Assembly: GCA_035298965.1 (NCBI GenBank)
Contig: DATGXO010000106.1
Span: 1 to 26,541 of the forward strand
Direction of reading: 5' to 3'
Length of the DNA: 26,541 nt
Source of the DNA: CAJCBL01 sp035298965
GTDB taxonomy: Bacteria; Verrucomicrobiota; Verrucomicrobiia; Opitutales; Opitutaceae
Shown here: one piece after another, positions 7,065 to 14,969 of the stretch
Position numbering within the stretch: position 1 is the stretch's first letter
Layout of the letters: each line of letters opens with the position of its first letter
The notes under the pieces: generated by a model
What the model saw: the letters and a program-made list of their open reading frames with translations, nothing else
Told to the model about the DNA's origin: nothing
The model's database searches: none
Program-made: the position numbers and the translations under genes

Positions 7065-8597
7065 TCAGGGGGCCGGTGTCTCCAGCACGCGACCGTTCGG
7101 CAGGCGGAGGCGGAGCGGTTTGCCCAGTTCGAAGACGATGCTGCGGTAGTCCTCGCCCTGGACGGGCCGGAGTTCGCCAATGTATCCGTTTTCACCGACG
7201 AGATTGTCGTAGGTCGCGGTGGTGGTGCCGTTCTCGAGGTAGTATTGCTCGGCGGCGGCGGAGAGTTGGCGGAGGTTGTTGAGGATGGCCTTCTCCTGGG
7301 ATTGCGAGCGGACCTTTTCGAAGGCCGGGACGGCCATGGCGGCGAGCGCGCCGATGGTCACGGGATTGTACACGGCGAGTGCGGCGAGGTTCTCCTTGAG
7401 GGAGCTGTACGAGGAGGAGCGGACGAGGATGCCGTCGGGCAGGTTGCTGCGCACGGAGACCATCGCTTTCGCGTCCTGCGGGAGGTTGGCCAACACGAGT
7501 TTGAGCGAGCGGACGAACTCGGGATTGGCCTCGGCGTTGAGCGGGACGAGTTGCCGGAGCCGGGTGAGAAATTCGGGGGAAACAAACGTGAGTCCGTTGC
7601 CCTCGCGGCCGAGGAGGGCGAGCGCCGCGGCGAGGTCGGGATTGGCGTCGAGCCGCGGGCCGCGGCTGTCGACGCAGTCGTCGAAGAACGCGCGCGAGGT
7701 CGCGAGGTACAGCGCGTCGCCCTCGATGGCGAGGAGCGGGGTCCAACCTTCGATCGGCAGCGCCTCCTTGAGGGCGTAGACCGTGGCGGCGCCGGTGACG
7801 GTGCGTTCGAACGCGGGGACGCTGTCGAGCAGTGCGCGGAACGTCGGCGCGATGCCGTCGACGCGGAGCAACAACGAGAAGGCCGGGATGCGCACCGGCT
7901 TGGGCGAGGGGAGCCGGATCGGCGCGCGGTCCTCGAAGCGGGCGACGCAGGTCACGCGGCCCTTCCACTGCTGGATCAGATCGTAGGCGGAGAAACCGGC
8001 CTGCTTCTGCGTCTCCTTCAATTGGGCGTCGACCAGATTGGCGGTGGCTTGTCCGGCGACATAGGCGACGACTCCGCGGATCGCGGAATAGGCGGCGGGC
8101 AGGTCGACCTCGTTTTCGCAGAACAGGTGGGCATTGGCGGGCGCGAGGGCGAGGTTGTGGAACGGCGCCGCTGGACCGCCGAGCGCGGCGAGGAGTCCGT
8201 GGCGACCACCGGGGGTGTAGAGGAAACAGCGGTTGCGGAAGCCGCCCTCGACGGCCACGGAGCTCAGTCCGATCGCCTTCACGTCGGCGAATCCAACGTC
8301 GGTCGCGATCTTCGCGTAGTCCTGCTGGAACACGGCGGCCTGCGGCATCTCGGTGGCGATGTTGTCGACCAGACCGCGCAGGATGCCGGCGAAATGTTCG
8401 ACGTCGCCGTCGATGTCGACGTAGCCGTAGAGCGTGCCGCCGAGTTCGAGGTGGGGGGCGACCGCCGCGAACGAGCGGCTGCGCTCGATCTGCGGGACGA
8501 GTTCGATCGAGCCGGCGGCGGCAGTGGAGGACGCCGGGCCGGCGAGCGCGGCCAGAGCCAGGAGGGCCGGGGTGAGCCAACGGGGTGCGTGCAACAT
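7065..8597 (-). CDS. Secreted protein of unknown function with a C-terminal pilin-like module
   Basis: A 510-residue protein. A signal peptide (about 1-28, ending STAAAG) leads into a roughly 380-residue exported domain that I do not recognise; it includes SFAAVAPHLELGGTLYGYV and repeated 'L..A..AL' helices. From about 404 the sequence changes character: a hydrophobic helix NPVTIGALAAMAVPAFEKVR (411-430) runs into SQSQEKAILNNLRQLSAAAE and QYYLENG, then ATYDNLVGENGYIGELRPV and GEDYRS. This is the layout and wording of verrucomicrobial type IV pilin/pseudopilin proteins, but without the prepilin peptidase site (no G-F-T-L-I-E). The protein may thus be anchored at its C-terminal end with a pilin-like domain. 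It is followed by a clear terminator and is divergent from the CaCA-like gene. Function is unknown. Confidence 0.75.
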   Translation of the reverse strand: MLHAPRWLTPALLALAALAGPASSTAAAGSIELVPQIERSRSFAAVAPHLELGGTLYGYVDIDGDVEHFAGILRGLVDNIATEMPQAAVFQQDYAKIATDVGFADVKAIGLSSVAVEGGFRNRCFLYTPGGRHGLLAALGGPAAPFHNLALAPANAHLFCENEVDLPAAYSAIRGVVAYVAGQATANLVDAQLKETQKQAGFSAYDLIQQWKGRVTCVARFEDRAPIRLPSPKPVRIPAFSLLLRVDGIAPTFRALLDSVPAFERTVTGAATVYALKEALPIEGWTPLLAIEGDALYLATSRAFFDDCVDSRGPRLDANPDLAAALALLGREGNGLTFVSPEFLTRLRQLVPLNAEANPEFVRSLKLVLANLPQDAKAMVSVRSNLPDGILVRSSSYSSLKENLAALAVYNPVTIGALAAMAVPAFEKVRSQSQEKAILNNLRQLSAAAEQYYLENGTTTATYDNLVGENGYIGELRPVQGEDYRSIVFELGKPLRLRLPNGRVLETPAP

Positions 8598-8721
8598 AGG
8601 TTTCCCATGCTGCCGTCCGGCCGCGCGGAGTGAAGCCGAATTGTGGTTACAGGGCACGGCGGACCACACGGCGAACTTGCGGCGTTGCCAACCGGCTGCG
8701 CGGCTCGCGAGAGTCGCGGGC

Positions 8722-9753
8722 TTGAGCGAGCTCATCCAGTTCATCGAACAGTGGGGCCAGTGGGCGCCGCTGGGATTCCTCGGCCTGTTCGCGCTCGCGT
8801 CGGCGCTGACGATCTGGCGGCTGAACGCGATGACCGAATACGGGTTCCAAGGCACCGCGCTCGGCACGCTCGTGATGCCGTTCTGCTCGGGACTGGGCAA
8901 CCTGCTCTTCGTCTTCATCGTGGCCGAGCGCGGCGGGCCGCCGCAGGAGGTGTTCACGAACGCTCTGGTGAACAACACCACGAATCTCACGCTGCTGATC
9001 GGACTGCCGGCGCTGCTCTGGGGCCTGCACGTGATACCGGCAGCGGGCGGTGCCAAGAAGGGCGAGGGCAAGAAATCCGGCGGCGCGAAGGCGGCCGGCA
9101 AGGCGCAGGAGCACGAGCTCAATCGCCTCTCGCTGCTGCTCACGATCACGGCGGTGTTTTTCTTCACCGGCGCCGTCTGGGCGCTCGCGCAGGACGGCAC
9201 GCTCGATTTCGGCGACGGTCTCGTACTCACGGGGCTGTTCGCCTTCTGGCAGGTGATCCACGTCTTCGAGGTGCTGAAGAATAACGTGCGGCAGAAACAG
9301 TCGCCGAACCCGCTGCGCCTAATGCTCGACCTCGCGTTGCTCGGCGCCGGTGCGTGGCTGCTCTACGTGAGCATCGACTGGCTCGTCGGCTGGACGGAGA
9401 AACATCCGGTCGCCTGGCTCGGCGCCTCGAGTCTCGGCTGGCTCAGCGGTTGGCTGATGGTCGTGCCGAACGCGCTGCTCGCGCTCTACTACGGTTGGAA
9501 ACGCCGGCCCGACATCGTCTTCAGCTCGCAGGTGGGCGACGGCCACATCTGCATCCCGCTTTGCCTCGGGCTGTTTGCGCTGATCCGACCGATTCCGGTG
9601 CCCCGATTCTTCGAGGACGCCGCTCTGATCATCGGCGGCGCGGCGCTCGTGCATTTCCTCTGCGTGGCGTTGCTCGGCCGTCTGCCGCGCCCGCTCGGCG
9701 CGGTGATGGTGGCGGCGTACGCGTGGTTTTTGTACGCCGGGCTGGGGAATTGA
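8722..9753 (+). CDS. Divergent sodium/calcium exchanger-like membrane protein (CaCA superfamily)
   Basis: A 343-residue inner-membrane protein with about ten hydrophobic segments in two similar halves joined by a charged loop (about 110-133, Lys/Gly/Ala rich), the CaCA exchanger architecture. Half one has PFCSGLGNLL, then EVFTNALVNNTTNLTLLIGL. Half two has VVPNALLALYYG, KRRPDIVFSSQVGDG, then IPLCLGLFAL. These line up with the two alpha repeats of CaCA proteins, but Asn60 and Asn250 stand where the family normally has the ion-binding Glu of its PE motif. Transport activity or ion preference may therefore differ. The start is uncertain: TTG at 8722 keeps the first transmembrane helix; the first in-frame ATG is 8830 and would lose it. 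Confidence 0.65.
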   Translation: MSELIQFIEQWGQWAPLGFLGLFALASALTIWRLNAMTEYGFQGTALGTLVMPFCSGLGNLLFVFIVAERGGPPQEVFTNALVNNTTNLTLLIGLPALLWGLHVIPAAGGAKKGEGKKSGGAKAAGKAQEHELNRLSLLLTITAVFFFTGAVWALAQDGTLDFGDGLVLTGLFAFWQVIHVFEVLKNNVRQKQSPNPLRLMLDLALLGAGAWLLYVSIDWLVGWTEKHPVAWLGASSLGWLSGWLMVVPNALLALYYGWKRRPDIVFSSQVGDGHICIPLCLGLFALIRPIPVPRFFEDAALIIGGAALVHFLCVALLGRLPRPLGAVMVAAYAWFLYAGLGN

Positions 9754-9781
9754 AGCCGCCGGTCCGGCTAAGGCTTGGAGC

Positions 9782-9817
9782 CGTAGGGGCATCGCCGGTC
9801 GATTGCCAACCGGTCGG
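9782..9817. repeat. Decayed palindrome between convergent genes
   Basis: GTAGGGGCATCG begins at about 9782 and is followed by a partly complementary CGATTGCC, then a CCGGT-centred short palindrome. It resembles the GTAG-led palindromes elsewhere in the window but has one bulge and short arms. It lies in the 92-base gap between two convergent genes, where it could block read-through. Confidence 0.35.
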
Positions 9818-9845
9818 AACGTGAGCCGAACTGAACCGTCCCCGC

Positions 9846-11921
9846 TCAGGGCAGCCGCTCAAGCGAGACCGCCGCGTGCCGGCCGATCGGTGGAGTCGGC
9901 AGGCGATAGTCGCCGTCGGCGTGGACGAACTCGGTGGCGGGCTGCGGCTCGCCGGATTCGAGATTCCACCAGCGCGCGCGCCAGCGGCCGGCGGGGAGCG
10001 ACTCGACGGCGATCCGGCCGGAGACCGGCGTGGCTCCGTCTTTCCGGTACACGCCCTCGCGGTGCCAGACCCAGAGGCAGACGCGATCGACGGCGCGGCG
10101 GCCGACGGCGGCGAGCGGCGAGCAGGTAAGGCCGGTGTCGATCCCGCCGAGTTCGAACCAGTCCGCGCCGTGCGGGTTCTCGAGCGTGAGGGTGTGCGCG
10201 CCCGCGGCGAGCGGCACGGCGAAGGTCGTCGCTTGCGTGCTGGCCTGGCGGTCGGCGGTGGCGGGCCAGATGCGTTCGGCGAGCACGCGTCCGTCGAGGC
10301 TCAGGCGAAACGACGCGCCCAGCGCGCCGTGGCCGGCGATGCGCACGGTGGCGGTCGTGGCGTGCGGGTAGTCGAGCTGGAAGGTTGCCCGCCCGGGGAA
10401 ACGTTGGCCGGAGGCGGGATCGGCGTTCACGAAGTGCCGCGGGATCGCGGCGAGTTCCGCAGGTTCGCGGCCGTCGAGTGGCACGGTGACGGTCGGGCCG
10501 GTGCACTGGCGCCAGTTGAGCGCGGGCTGGATCACGAGCGGCATCTGCTCGGCGGTCTCGACGAGCGCGGTGAACGGCGCGAGGTCGTCGCGGCGGTCGA
10601 GCCCGGTCTCGTGGCGGAAGCGGGCGAGCGTGGCGAACTGCGGCAGGACGCCGTTTCGCAGCGCGTCCGTGGTGTACCAATACTGCGCGGGCGCGGCGGC
10701 GTCGGCCATGACGCTCGACCAGAGGATCGGCAGCGTGAGGGGTCCGCCGTTCTTCGGCCCGTCGACGAGGCGCGGGTCGTTGTCCTCGCCGCACTCGCCG
10801 AAGAAGACCGGTCGGTCGAGCACGGCGGCCGCGGGCGCGAACCAGCGAGCGGAGGGCAGGAGGTGGCACGCGTAGAGGTGCGGTTGGTAGTAGTCCATCT
10901 GCGCGTAGAGCGGCTCGGTGAGGTAGTCGTCGCTCGTCGTGACGAGGTGGCGGTGCACGTCGACGCTGCGCACGTAGTCGGCCATCTCGGCGTGCCAGGT
11001 GGCGATGGCGGCGTTGTCGGCGGCGGTGCCATTGCGGGCGTCGGTCCACATCGCCTCGTTGAAGAGTTCCCATGCCATGATTGACGAGGAGTAGCCCCAG
11101 CGCGCGACGATGTAGCGGTATTTTCGGCGCGTGAGTTCGCGTGCCCGCGGATCGGAGAAGAACGCGACGGGCGAGCGGAGGAAACCGCCGTTGGCCACGT
11201 TCCACGGGTTGAGTTCCCAGTTCGCGTTGGCGCCGGTGCTGATCTGCCCGTGGTGCTGGAACACCATCTGGAAATAGATGCCGTGCCGCTCGGCCGCGGT
11301 GACGATCCGGTCCCAGAGTGCGGCGGTGCCGAGGTCGAGCGCGCCCGGCTCGGGCGAGGGCGCGAGGTCGGCGGGCAGCCAGTCGAGATTCGTGGCGCCC
11401 CAGTGGCACATCCACACCCGCGACCAGTTCAGGCCGGCCAGCTCGAGCTGCGAAAACGCTGCCTGGAAAAACTTCTCCCGCGGCCCCTCGGCCCAGGCGA
11501 GATTCGCGCCGAAGGGGACGTACGGGGTGCCGTCGGCAAAGGCGAAGCGGCGCGGGTTGCGCGGATCGATGCCGACGTTGCCGCGCGGATCGCGCACCTC
11601 GCGTACGGGGTACGTCGTCGCTCCGAGCGCCGTGGCGTCGCGCACGACGAGGCCCGCGGACGTCGTTTCCTTCACCGCGCCGAGACGGTACTCGCCGACG
11701 AGCGCGGCGCGGGCGCGCACCGACCAGGTGTCGCCGGCGGCGAGGAAGGCCGGGAGCAGGAGCGCGCGGCCGTCGGGCGCGACGATCTCCGCCCAGATCT
11801 CGCGGGCGAACGGTGCGGTGGCGGTGGGCGCGAGCTTGAAGGAAAACTCCACGGGCGCGGCGGCGGCGAGCCACGGCAGGCAGAACGCGAGGAGGCAGAG
11901 AAGAACGCGAGAGCGGGACAT
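9846..11921 (-). CDS. Secreted GH5-like glycoside hydrolase, probable endo-mannanase
   Basis: A 691-residue exported enzyme. The signal peptide is 1-22 (RVLLCLLAFCLPWLAAAA). Residues 23-105 form a beta domain of the type that precedes some GH5 enzymes (DUF5060-like). The (beta/alpha)8 barrel spans about 120-450: FVPFGANL-type start, WSRVWMCHWG, the acid/base Glu289 in AWELFNEAMW and the nucleophile Glu376 in RPVFFGECGED. Residues from about 490 form one or two beta-sandwich domains (FELGGIDTG, WWNLESGEP), possibly carbohydrate binding. It is divergent from a beta-mannosidase, which suggests mannan or glucomannan as substrate; this is inferred from context, and another beta-glycan is possible. 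ATG at 11921 directly precedes the signal peptide. Confidence 0.8.
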   Translation of the reverse strand: MSRSRVLLCLLAFCLPWLAAAAPVEFSFKLAPTATAPFAREIWAEIVAPDGRALLLPAFLAAGDTWSVRARAALVGEYRLGAVKETTSAGLVVRDATALGATTYPVREVRDPRGNVGIDPRNPRRFAFADGTPYVPFGANLAWAEGPREKFFQAAFSQLELAGLNWSRVWMCHWGATNLDWLPADLAPSPEPGALDLGTAALWDRIVTAAERHGIYFQMVFQHHGQISTGANANWELNPWNVANGGFLRSPVAFFSDPRARELTRRKYRYIVARWGYSSSIMAWELFNEAMWTDARNGTAADNAAIATWHAEMADYVRSVDVHRHLVTTSDDYLTEPLYAQMDYYQPHLYACHLLPSARWFAPAAAVLDRPVFFGECGEDNDPRLVDGPKNGGPLTLPILWSSVMADAAAPAQYWYTTDALRNGVLPQFATLARFRHETGLDRRDDLAPFTALVETAEQMPLVIQPALNWRQCTGPTVTVPLDGREPAELAAIPRHFVNADPASGQRFPGRATFQLDYPHATTATVRIAGHGALGASFRLSLDGRVLAERIWPATADRQASTQATTFAVPLAAGAHTLTLENPHGADWFELGGIDTGLTCSPLAAVGRRAVDRVCLWVWHREGVYRKDGATPVSGRIAVESLPAGRWRARWWNLESGEPQPATEFVHADGDYRLPTPPIGRHAAVSLERLP

Positions 11922-11946
11922 CGGCGTGGGTCGTTCCTAGCGAAGC

Positions 11947-11977
11947 GGGGGCGGGCCAAGCAAGGCGGGCGGGCGGG
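11947..11977 (+). other. G-run cluster (possible G-quadruplex) in a divergent promoter region
   Basis: Five G-runs of three or more occur at 11947-11951, 11953-11955, 11967-11969, 11971-11973 and 11975-11977, with loops of 1, 11, 1 and 1 bases. The run lies between the divergent GH5-like and GH2 genes. High GC makes chance occurrence plausible. Confidence 0.35.
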
Positions 11978-12004
11978 CGGCGAGATTTGATCACGCGGTT
12001 GATG

Positions 12005-12025
12005 AATCGCGCGGCGACCGCGATT
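12005..12025. promoter_or_regulatory. Candidate operator: inverted repeat AATCGCG-N7-CGCGATT
   Basis: A perfect 7-base inverted repeat with a 7-base spacer lies in the 182-base gap between two divergent mannan-related genes, 79 bases before the GH2 start and 84 before the GH5-like start. Its size and spacing suit a dimeric regulator that could control both genes. No regulator gene is present nearby, so this is inference only. Confidence 0.35.
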
Positions 12026-12103
12026 GCGCAGATGAGTGGTGCGAATAGATCAGCCTGCCCGTCCGGGCCGGCGCCCGGCGGCCGACGACCGTCTTTCCCG
12101 CCC

Positions 12104-14584
12104 ATGAAAACCCTCCCGCTCGCTTCCGCCTCCTGGAAATTTCGCGACGCCACCCGCCGCTCCGCCTGGCGCGCGGCCGTGGTGCCCGGCTGCGTGCACA
12201 CTGACCTGCTGCGACACGGGCTGATCCCGGACCCGTTTTGGGGTACGAACGAGGAGCAGCTCCAGTGGATCGGCGAACACGAGTGGGAATACCGCGCGAG
12301 TTTTGCGGTGCCCGCGGAGTTGCTCGCCGAGGAGGTGGTCGAGCTCGCGGCCGACGGTCTCGACACGCTGGCGACGGTCACGCTCAACGGCCACGAGGTC
12401 GCGCGCACGGAGAACATGTTCATCGGCTACCGCTGGGATGTGAAGCCGCTGCTGCGCGCCGGCCGTAACGAACTCACGATCCGCTTCGGCTCCGCACCCG
12501 AGTACATCCGCACGATGCGTCCGGAGCACCGACCGCCGGTCGAATTCAACGACCCGGTGGGCGGCTGCACGCGCATCCGCAAGCAGCAGTGCCAGTTCGG
12601 CTGGGACTGGGGCCCGCGTTTCATCACCGCCGGCATCTGGCGCGATCTCCGGCTCGAGGCGTGGACGGTGAACAGCGTCGAGAGCGTGATCGTAACCCAA
12701 CAACACGGCGCCGACGGCGGCGTGACGCTGCTGCTCGTGCCCGCGCTGGCACGCGAGGACGAGGCGGCGTTTTGCCGTTGGGAGCTCGCGCTCCACGGCG
12801 CGGTCGTTGCGACCGGCGAAGGCGCGGAGGTGGCGGTGCCGCGGCCGCAGCTCTGGTGGCCGGCGGGGCAGGGCGCGCAACCGCTCTACACGCTCGCCGT
12901 CGAGGTGATCGCGGGCGACGGCCGCGTGATCGGGACCTGGGCACGTCGGATCGGCCTGCGCACGGTCGTGCTCGACCGGCACGCGGACGAGTGGGGCGAG
13001 TCGTTCCAGTTCGTGGTGAACGGCCGGCCGGTTTTCGCGAAGGGCGCCAACTGGATCCCGGCGCACAGCTTCGTCGCCGGGCTCACGCGCGCCGACTACG
13101 CCCGCGACCTGCGCGCCGCGGCGCTGGCGAACATGAACATGATCCGCGTCTGGGGCGGCGGCATCTACGAGAGCGAGGATTTCTACGACCTCTGCGACGT
13201 GCTCGGGCTGCTCGTGTGGCAGGACTTCATGTTCGCCTGCACGTTGTACCCGGCCGACGAGGCGTTTCTCGCGAGCTGCCGCGCGGAGGCGGCCTACCAG
13301 GTGCGGCGGCTGCGGCACCGCGCCTCGCTGGCGCTGTGGTGCGGCAACAACGAACTCTACGGCTGCAACGCCCACAACCTGCCCGCCGGAGGGCGCGCTC
13401 TCGCGGACTACGAGGTGCTCTTCCACCACGAGCTGCCCGAGGTGCTCGCGGCGACGGACACCGTTACGCCGTACTGGCCGTCGTCGCCGTGGCGCGGCGA
13501 CAAGGCGGTGGACCACGCGGCCGGCGTGGCGCGCGGCGACACGCATTTCTGGGATGTGTGGCACGCGCGCAAGCCGGTGAAGGATTACGAGCTGTACCCG
13601 TTCCGCTTCGTGTCGGAGTTCGGCATGCAGAGCTTCTCCTCGCGCGAGACGCAGGACACGTTCGCCGCGGCGGCGGACAACAACGTCTTCGGGCGCACGA
13701 TGACCGCCCACCAGAAGAACCGCTACGGCAACCAGGTCATCCTCGACTACGTTTCGCGGCAGTACCGTTTCCCCAAGGACCAGGACTCGTTGCTCTTCCT
13801 CTCGCAGCTCAACCAGGCGGACTGCATGCAGGTGGGCGTCGAGCACTACCGGCGCAACGTGCCGCGCTGCATGGGCGCGCTCTACTGGCAGCTCAACGAC
13901 TGCTGGCCGGTCGCCTCGTGGAGCTCGATCGAGTTCACGGGCCGCTGGAAGGCGCTGCATTTCGTCGCGCGGCGGTTTTTCGCCCCGGCGCTCGTCTGCG
14001 CGCATGTGCCCGGCGAGGAGACGACGATCACCGGCAACTACCGGCGCACGACCGTGCGCGAGGTGCACCTCCACACGGTGTACGACGCACCCCAGCCGGC
14101 GGCCGGCGCACTGCGCTGGCGGCTCTGCCATCTCGACGGACGGACGCTGCTCAAGGGCGCGCAGAAGGTAGCGCTGCGCCATGGCGAAAGCGTGAAGCAG
14201 CGCACGCTCGATCTCGCCGCCGCGATGGAGAAACACGGCCGCGACCACCTGTATCTGCGGATCGAACTTGTGATCGGCGGGGCGGTGGCGAGCGAGGAAG
14301 TGGTGTTCCTCACGGCGCCACGGTTCGTCGACCTGCCGCGCGGGAAGACGAAGGTCGGCGTGAAACGGCTCGGGCCGAAGCGCGCGCGGCTAACGTTCAC
14401 CTCGGCGGTGTTCCAGCACCGCTTCGCCTTCGAGTTGCCCGGACTCGCGCACACGGCGAGCGACAACTACTTCGCGCTGTTTCCTGGCGAGCCGCGGAGC
14501 GTGGACGTGGAGTTCGCGCGGCCGGTCACGGCGGCGAAGCTCAAGGCGGCCCTGCGCTACCGCTCGCTGGTGGACACGTACTGA
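12104..14584 (+). CDS. Beta-mannosidase (GH2)
   Basis: An 826-residue glycoside hydrolase family 2 enzyme that removes terminal beta-mannose from manno-oligosaccharides. No signal peptide is seen, so it is probably cytoplasmic. The N-terminal jelly-roll domain has VPGCVHTDLLRHGLIPDPF, typical of beta-mannosidases, then EWEYRASF and TRIRKQQCQFGWDWGPRF. The barrel holds GANWIPAHSF, RVWGGGIYE, the acid/base Glu417 (LWCGNNELYG) and the nucleophile Glu505 (RFVSEFGMQS). GALYWQLNDCWP is another family mark. The length of about 830 residues fits the family. The ATG at 12104 starts right before the conserved region, behind the leader TCTTTCCCGCCC. It is divergent from a secreted GH5-like enzyme and precedes a sugar symporter. 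Confidence 0.93.
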   Translation: MKTLPLASASWKFRDATRRSAWRAAVVPGCVHTDLLRHGLIPDPFWGTNEEQLQWIGEHEWEYRASFAVPAELLAEEVVELAADGLDTLATVTLNGHEVARTENMFIGYRWDVKPLLRAGRNELTIRFGSAPEYIRTMRPEHRPPVEFNDPVGGCTRIRKQQCQFGWDWGPRFITAGIWRDLRLEAWTVNSVESVIVTQQHGADGGVTLLLVPALAREDEAAFCRWELALHGAVVATGEGAEVAVPRPQLWWPAGQGAQPLYTLAVEVIAGDGRVIGTWARRIGLRTVVLDRHADEWGESFQFVVNGRPVFAKGANWIPAHSFVAGLTRADYARDLRAAALANMNMIRVWGGGIYESEDFYDLCDVLGLLVWQDFMFACTLYPADEAFLASCRAEAAYQVRRLRHRASLALWCGNNELYGCNAHNLPAGGRALADYEVLFHHELPEVLAATDTVTPYWPSSPWRGDKAVDHAAGVARGDTHFWDVWHARKPVKDYELYPFRFVSEFGMQSFSSRETQDTFAAAADNNVFGRTMTAHQKNRYGNQVILDYVSRQYRFPKDQDSLLFLSQLNQADCMQVGVEHYRRNVPRCMGALYWQLNDCWPVASWSSIEFTGRWKALHFVARRFFAPALVCAHVPGEETTITGNYRRTTVREVHLHTVYDAPQPAAGALRWRLCHLDGRTLLKGAQKVALRHGESVKQRTLDLAAAMEKHGRDHLYLRIELVIGGAVASEEVVFLTAPRFVDLPRGKTKVGVKRLGPKRARLTFTSAVFQHRFAFELPGLAHTASDNYFALFPGEPRSVDVEFARPVTAAKLKAALRYRSLVDTY

Positions 14585-14969
14585 GCGGAGCACGGCGGGA
14601 GCGCGGTCGCACCCACAGCCGGCTTGGGGCGAAGACGAAGCACGACGCTTGCGGTCGGGTGCGCGCTTGCTCGCACCACGAGGGAGGCGCGACCCGGGGA
14701 GGGCAGATGGCCGGCACGCGATGTCCCCGGAATTGACGACAACGCGCGCCGGCGCTCGTGGAACCGAGGCGTGGCGCGCTTGAATCGGCGCGAGTCTCGC
14801 TCGGGGACGAACGTGGCCGCGTTGCCGCGCGGCCACCAATCTTCGGCGGCAGAGTGGAATTTCTCATCTTTCTCCGCGGTTTTATTAGTTGCTGGCGGGG
14901 CGGGGGAGCGCCGTCATCGGCTTTTGCCCTAAATCTTCTCCCCGAACTCCCCCGCCCGATCGATTCCCC
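14585..14969 (+). other. 385-base intergenic region with two inverted repeats
   Basis: No credible gene is present between the beta-mannosidase and the symporter. A perfect 9-base inverted repeat GTGGCCGCG/CGCGGCCAC (14813-14821 and 14828-14836, loop of six) has no T-run after it. A second, GGGCGGGGGAG (14898-14908) with CTCCCCCGCCC (14947-14957), encloses 38 bases and ends 12 bases before the symporter start. An AT-richer stretch at about 14856-14890 could hold the symporter promoter, but no convincing -35/-10 pair was found. Confidence 0.5.

Noticed and set aside
5225..7282. Long plus-strand open frame opposite glnS (685 codons)
   Set aside because: It mirrors the glnS codons; composition is Val/Ala/Gly/Asp repetitive and no domain is recognisable.
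9859..12423. 854-codon minus-strand frame across the GH5-like gene
   Set aside because: It is out of frame with the GH5 catalytic motifs, is Arg/Pro-rich, and runs across the divergent promoter into GH2.
12050..14248. Very long open frame on the strand opposite the beta-mannosidase (732 codons)
   Set aside because: It is a GC-skew shadow of the real GH2 gene, with low-complexity Arg/Ala/Glu-rich text and no family motif.
14624..14932. 102-codon open frame in the gap before the symporter
   Set aside because: Arg/Ala-rich, no start signal, no motif; ordinary for high-GC intergenic DNA.
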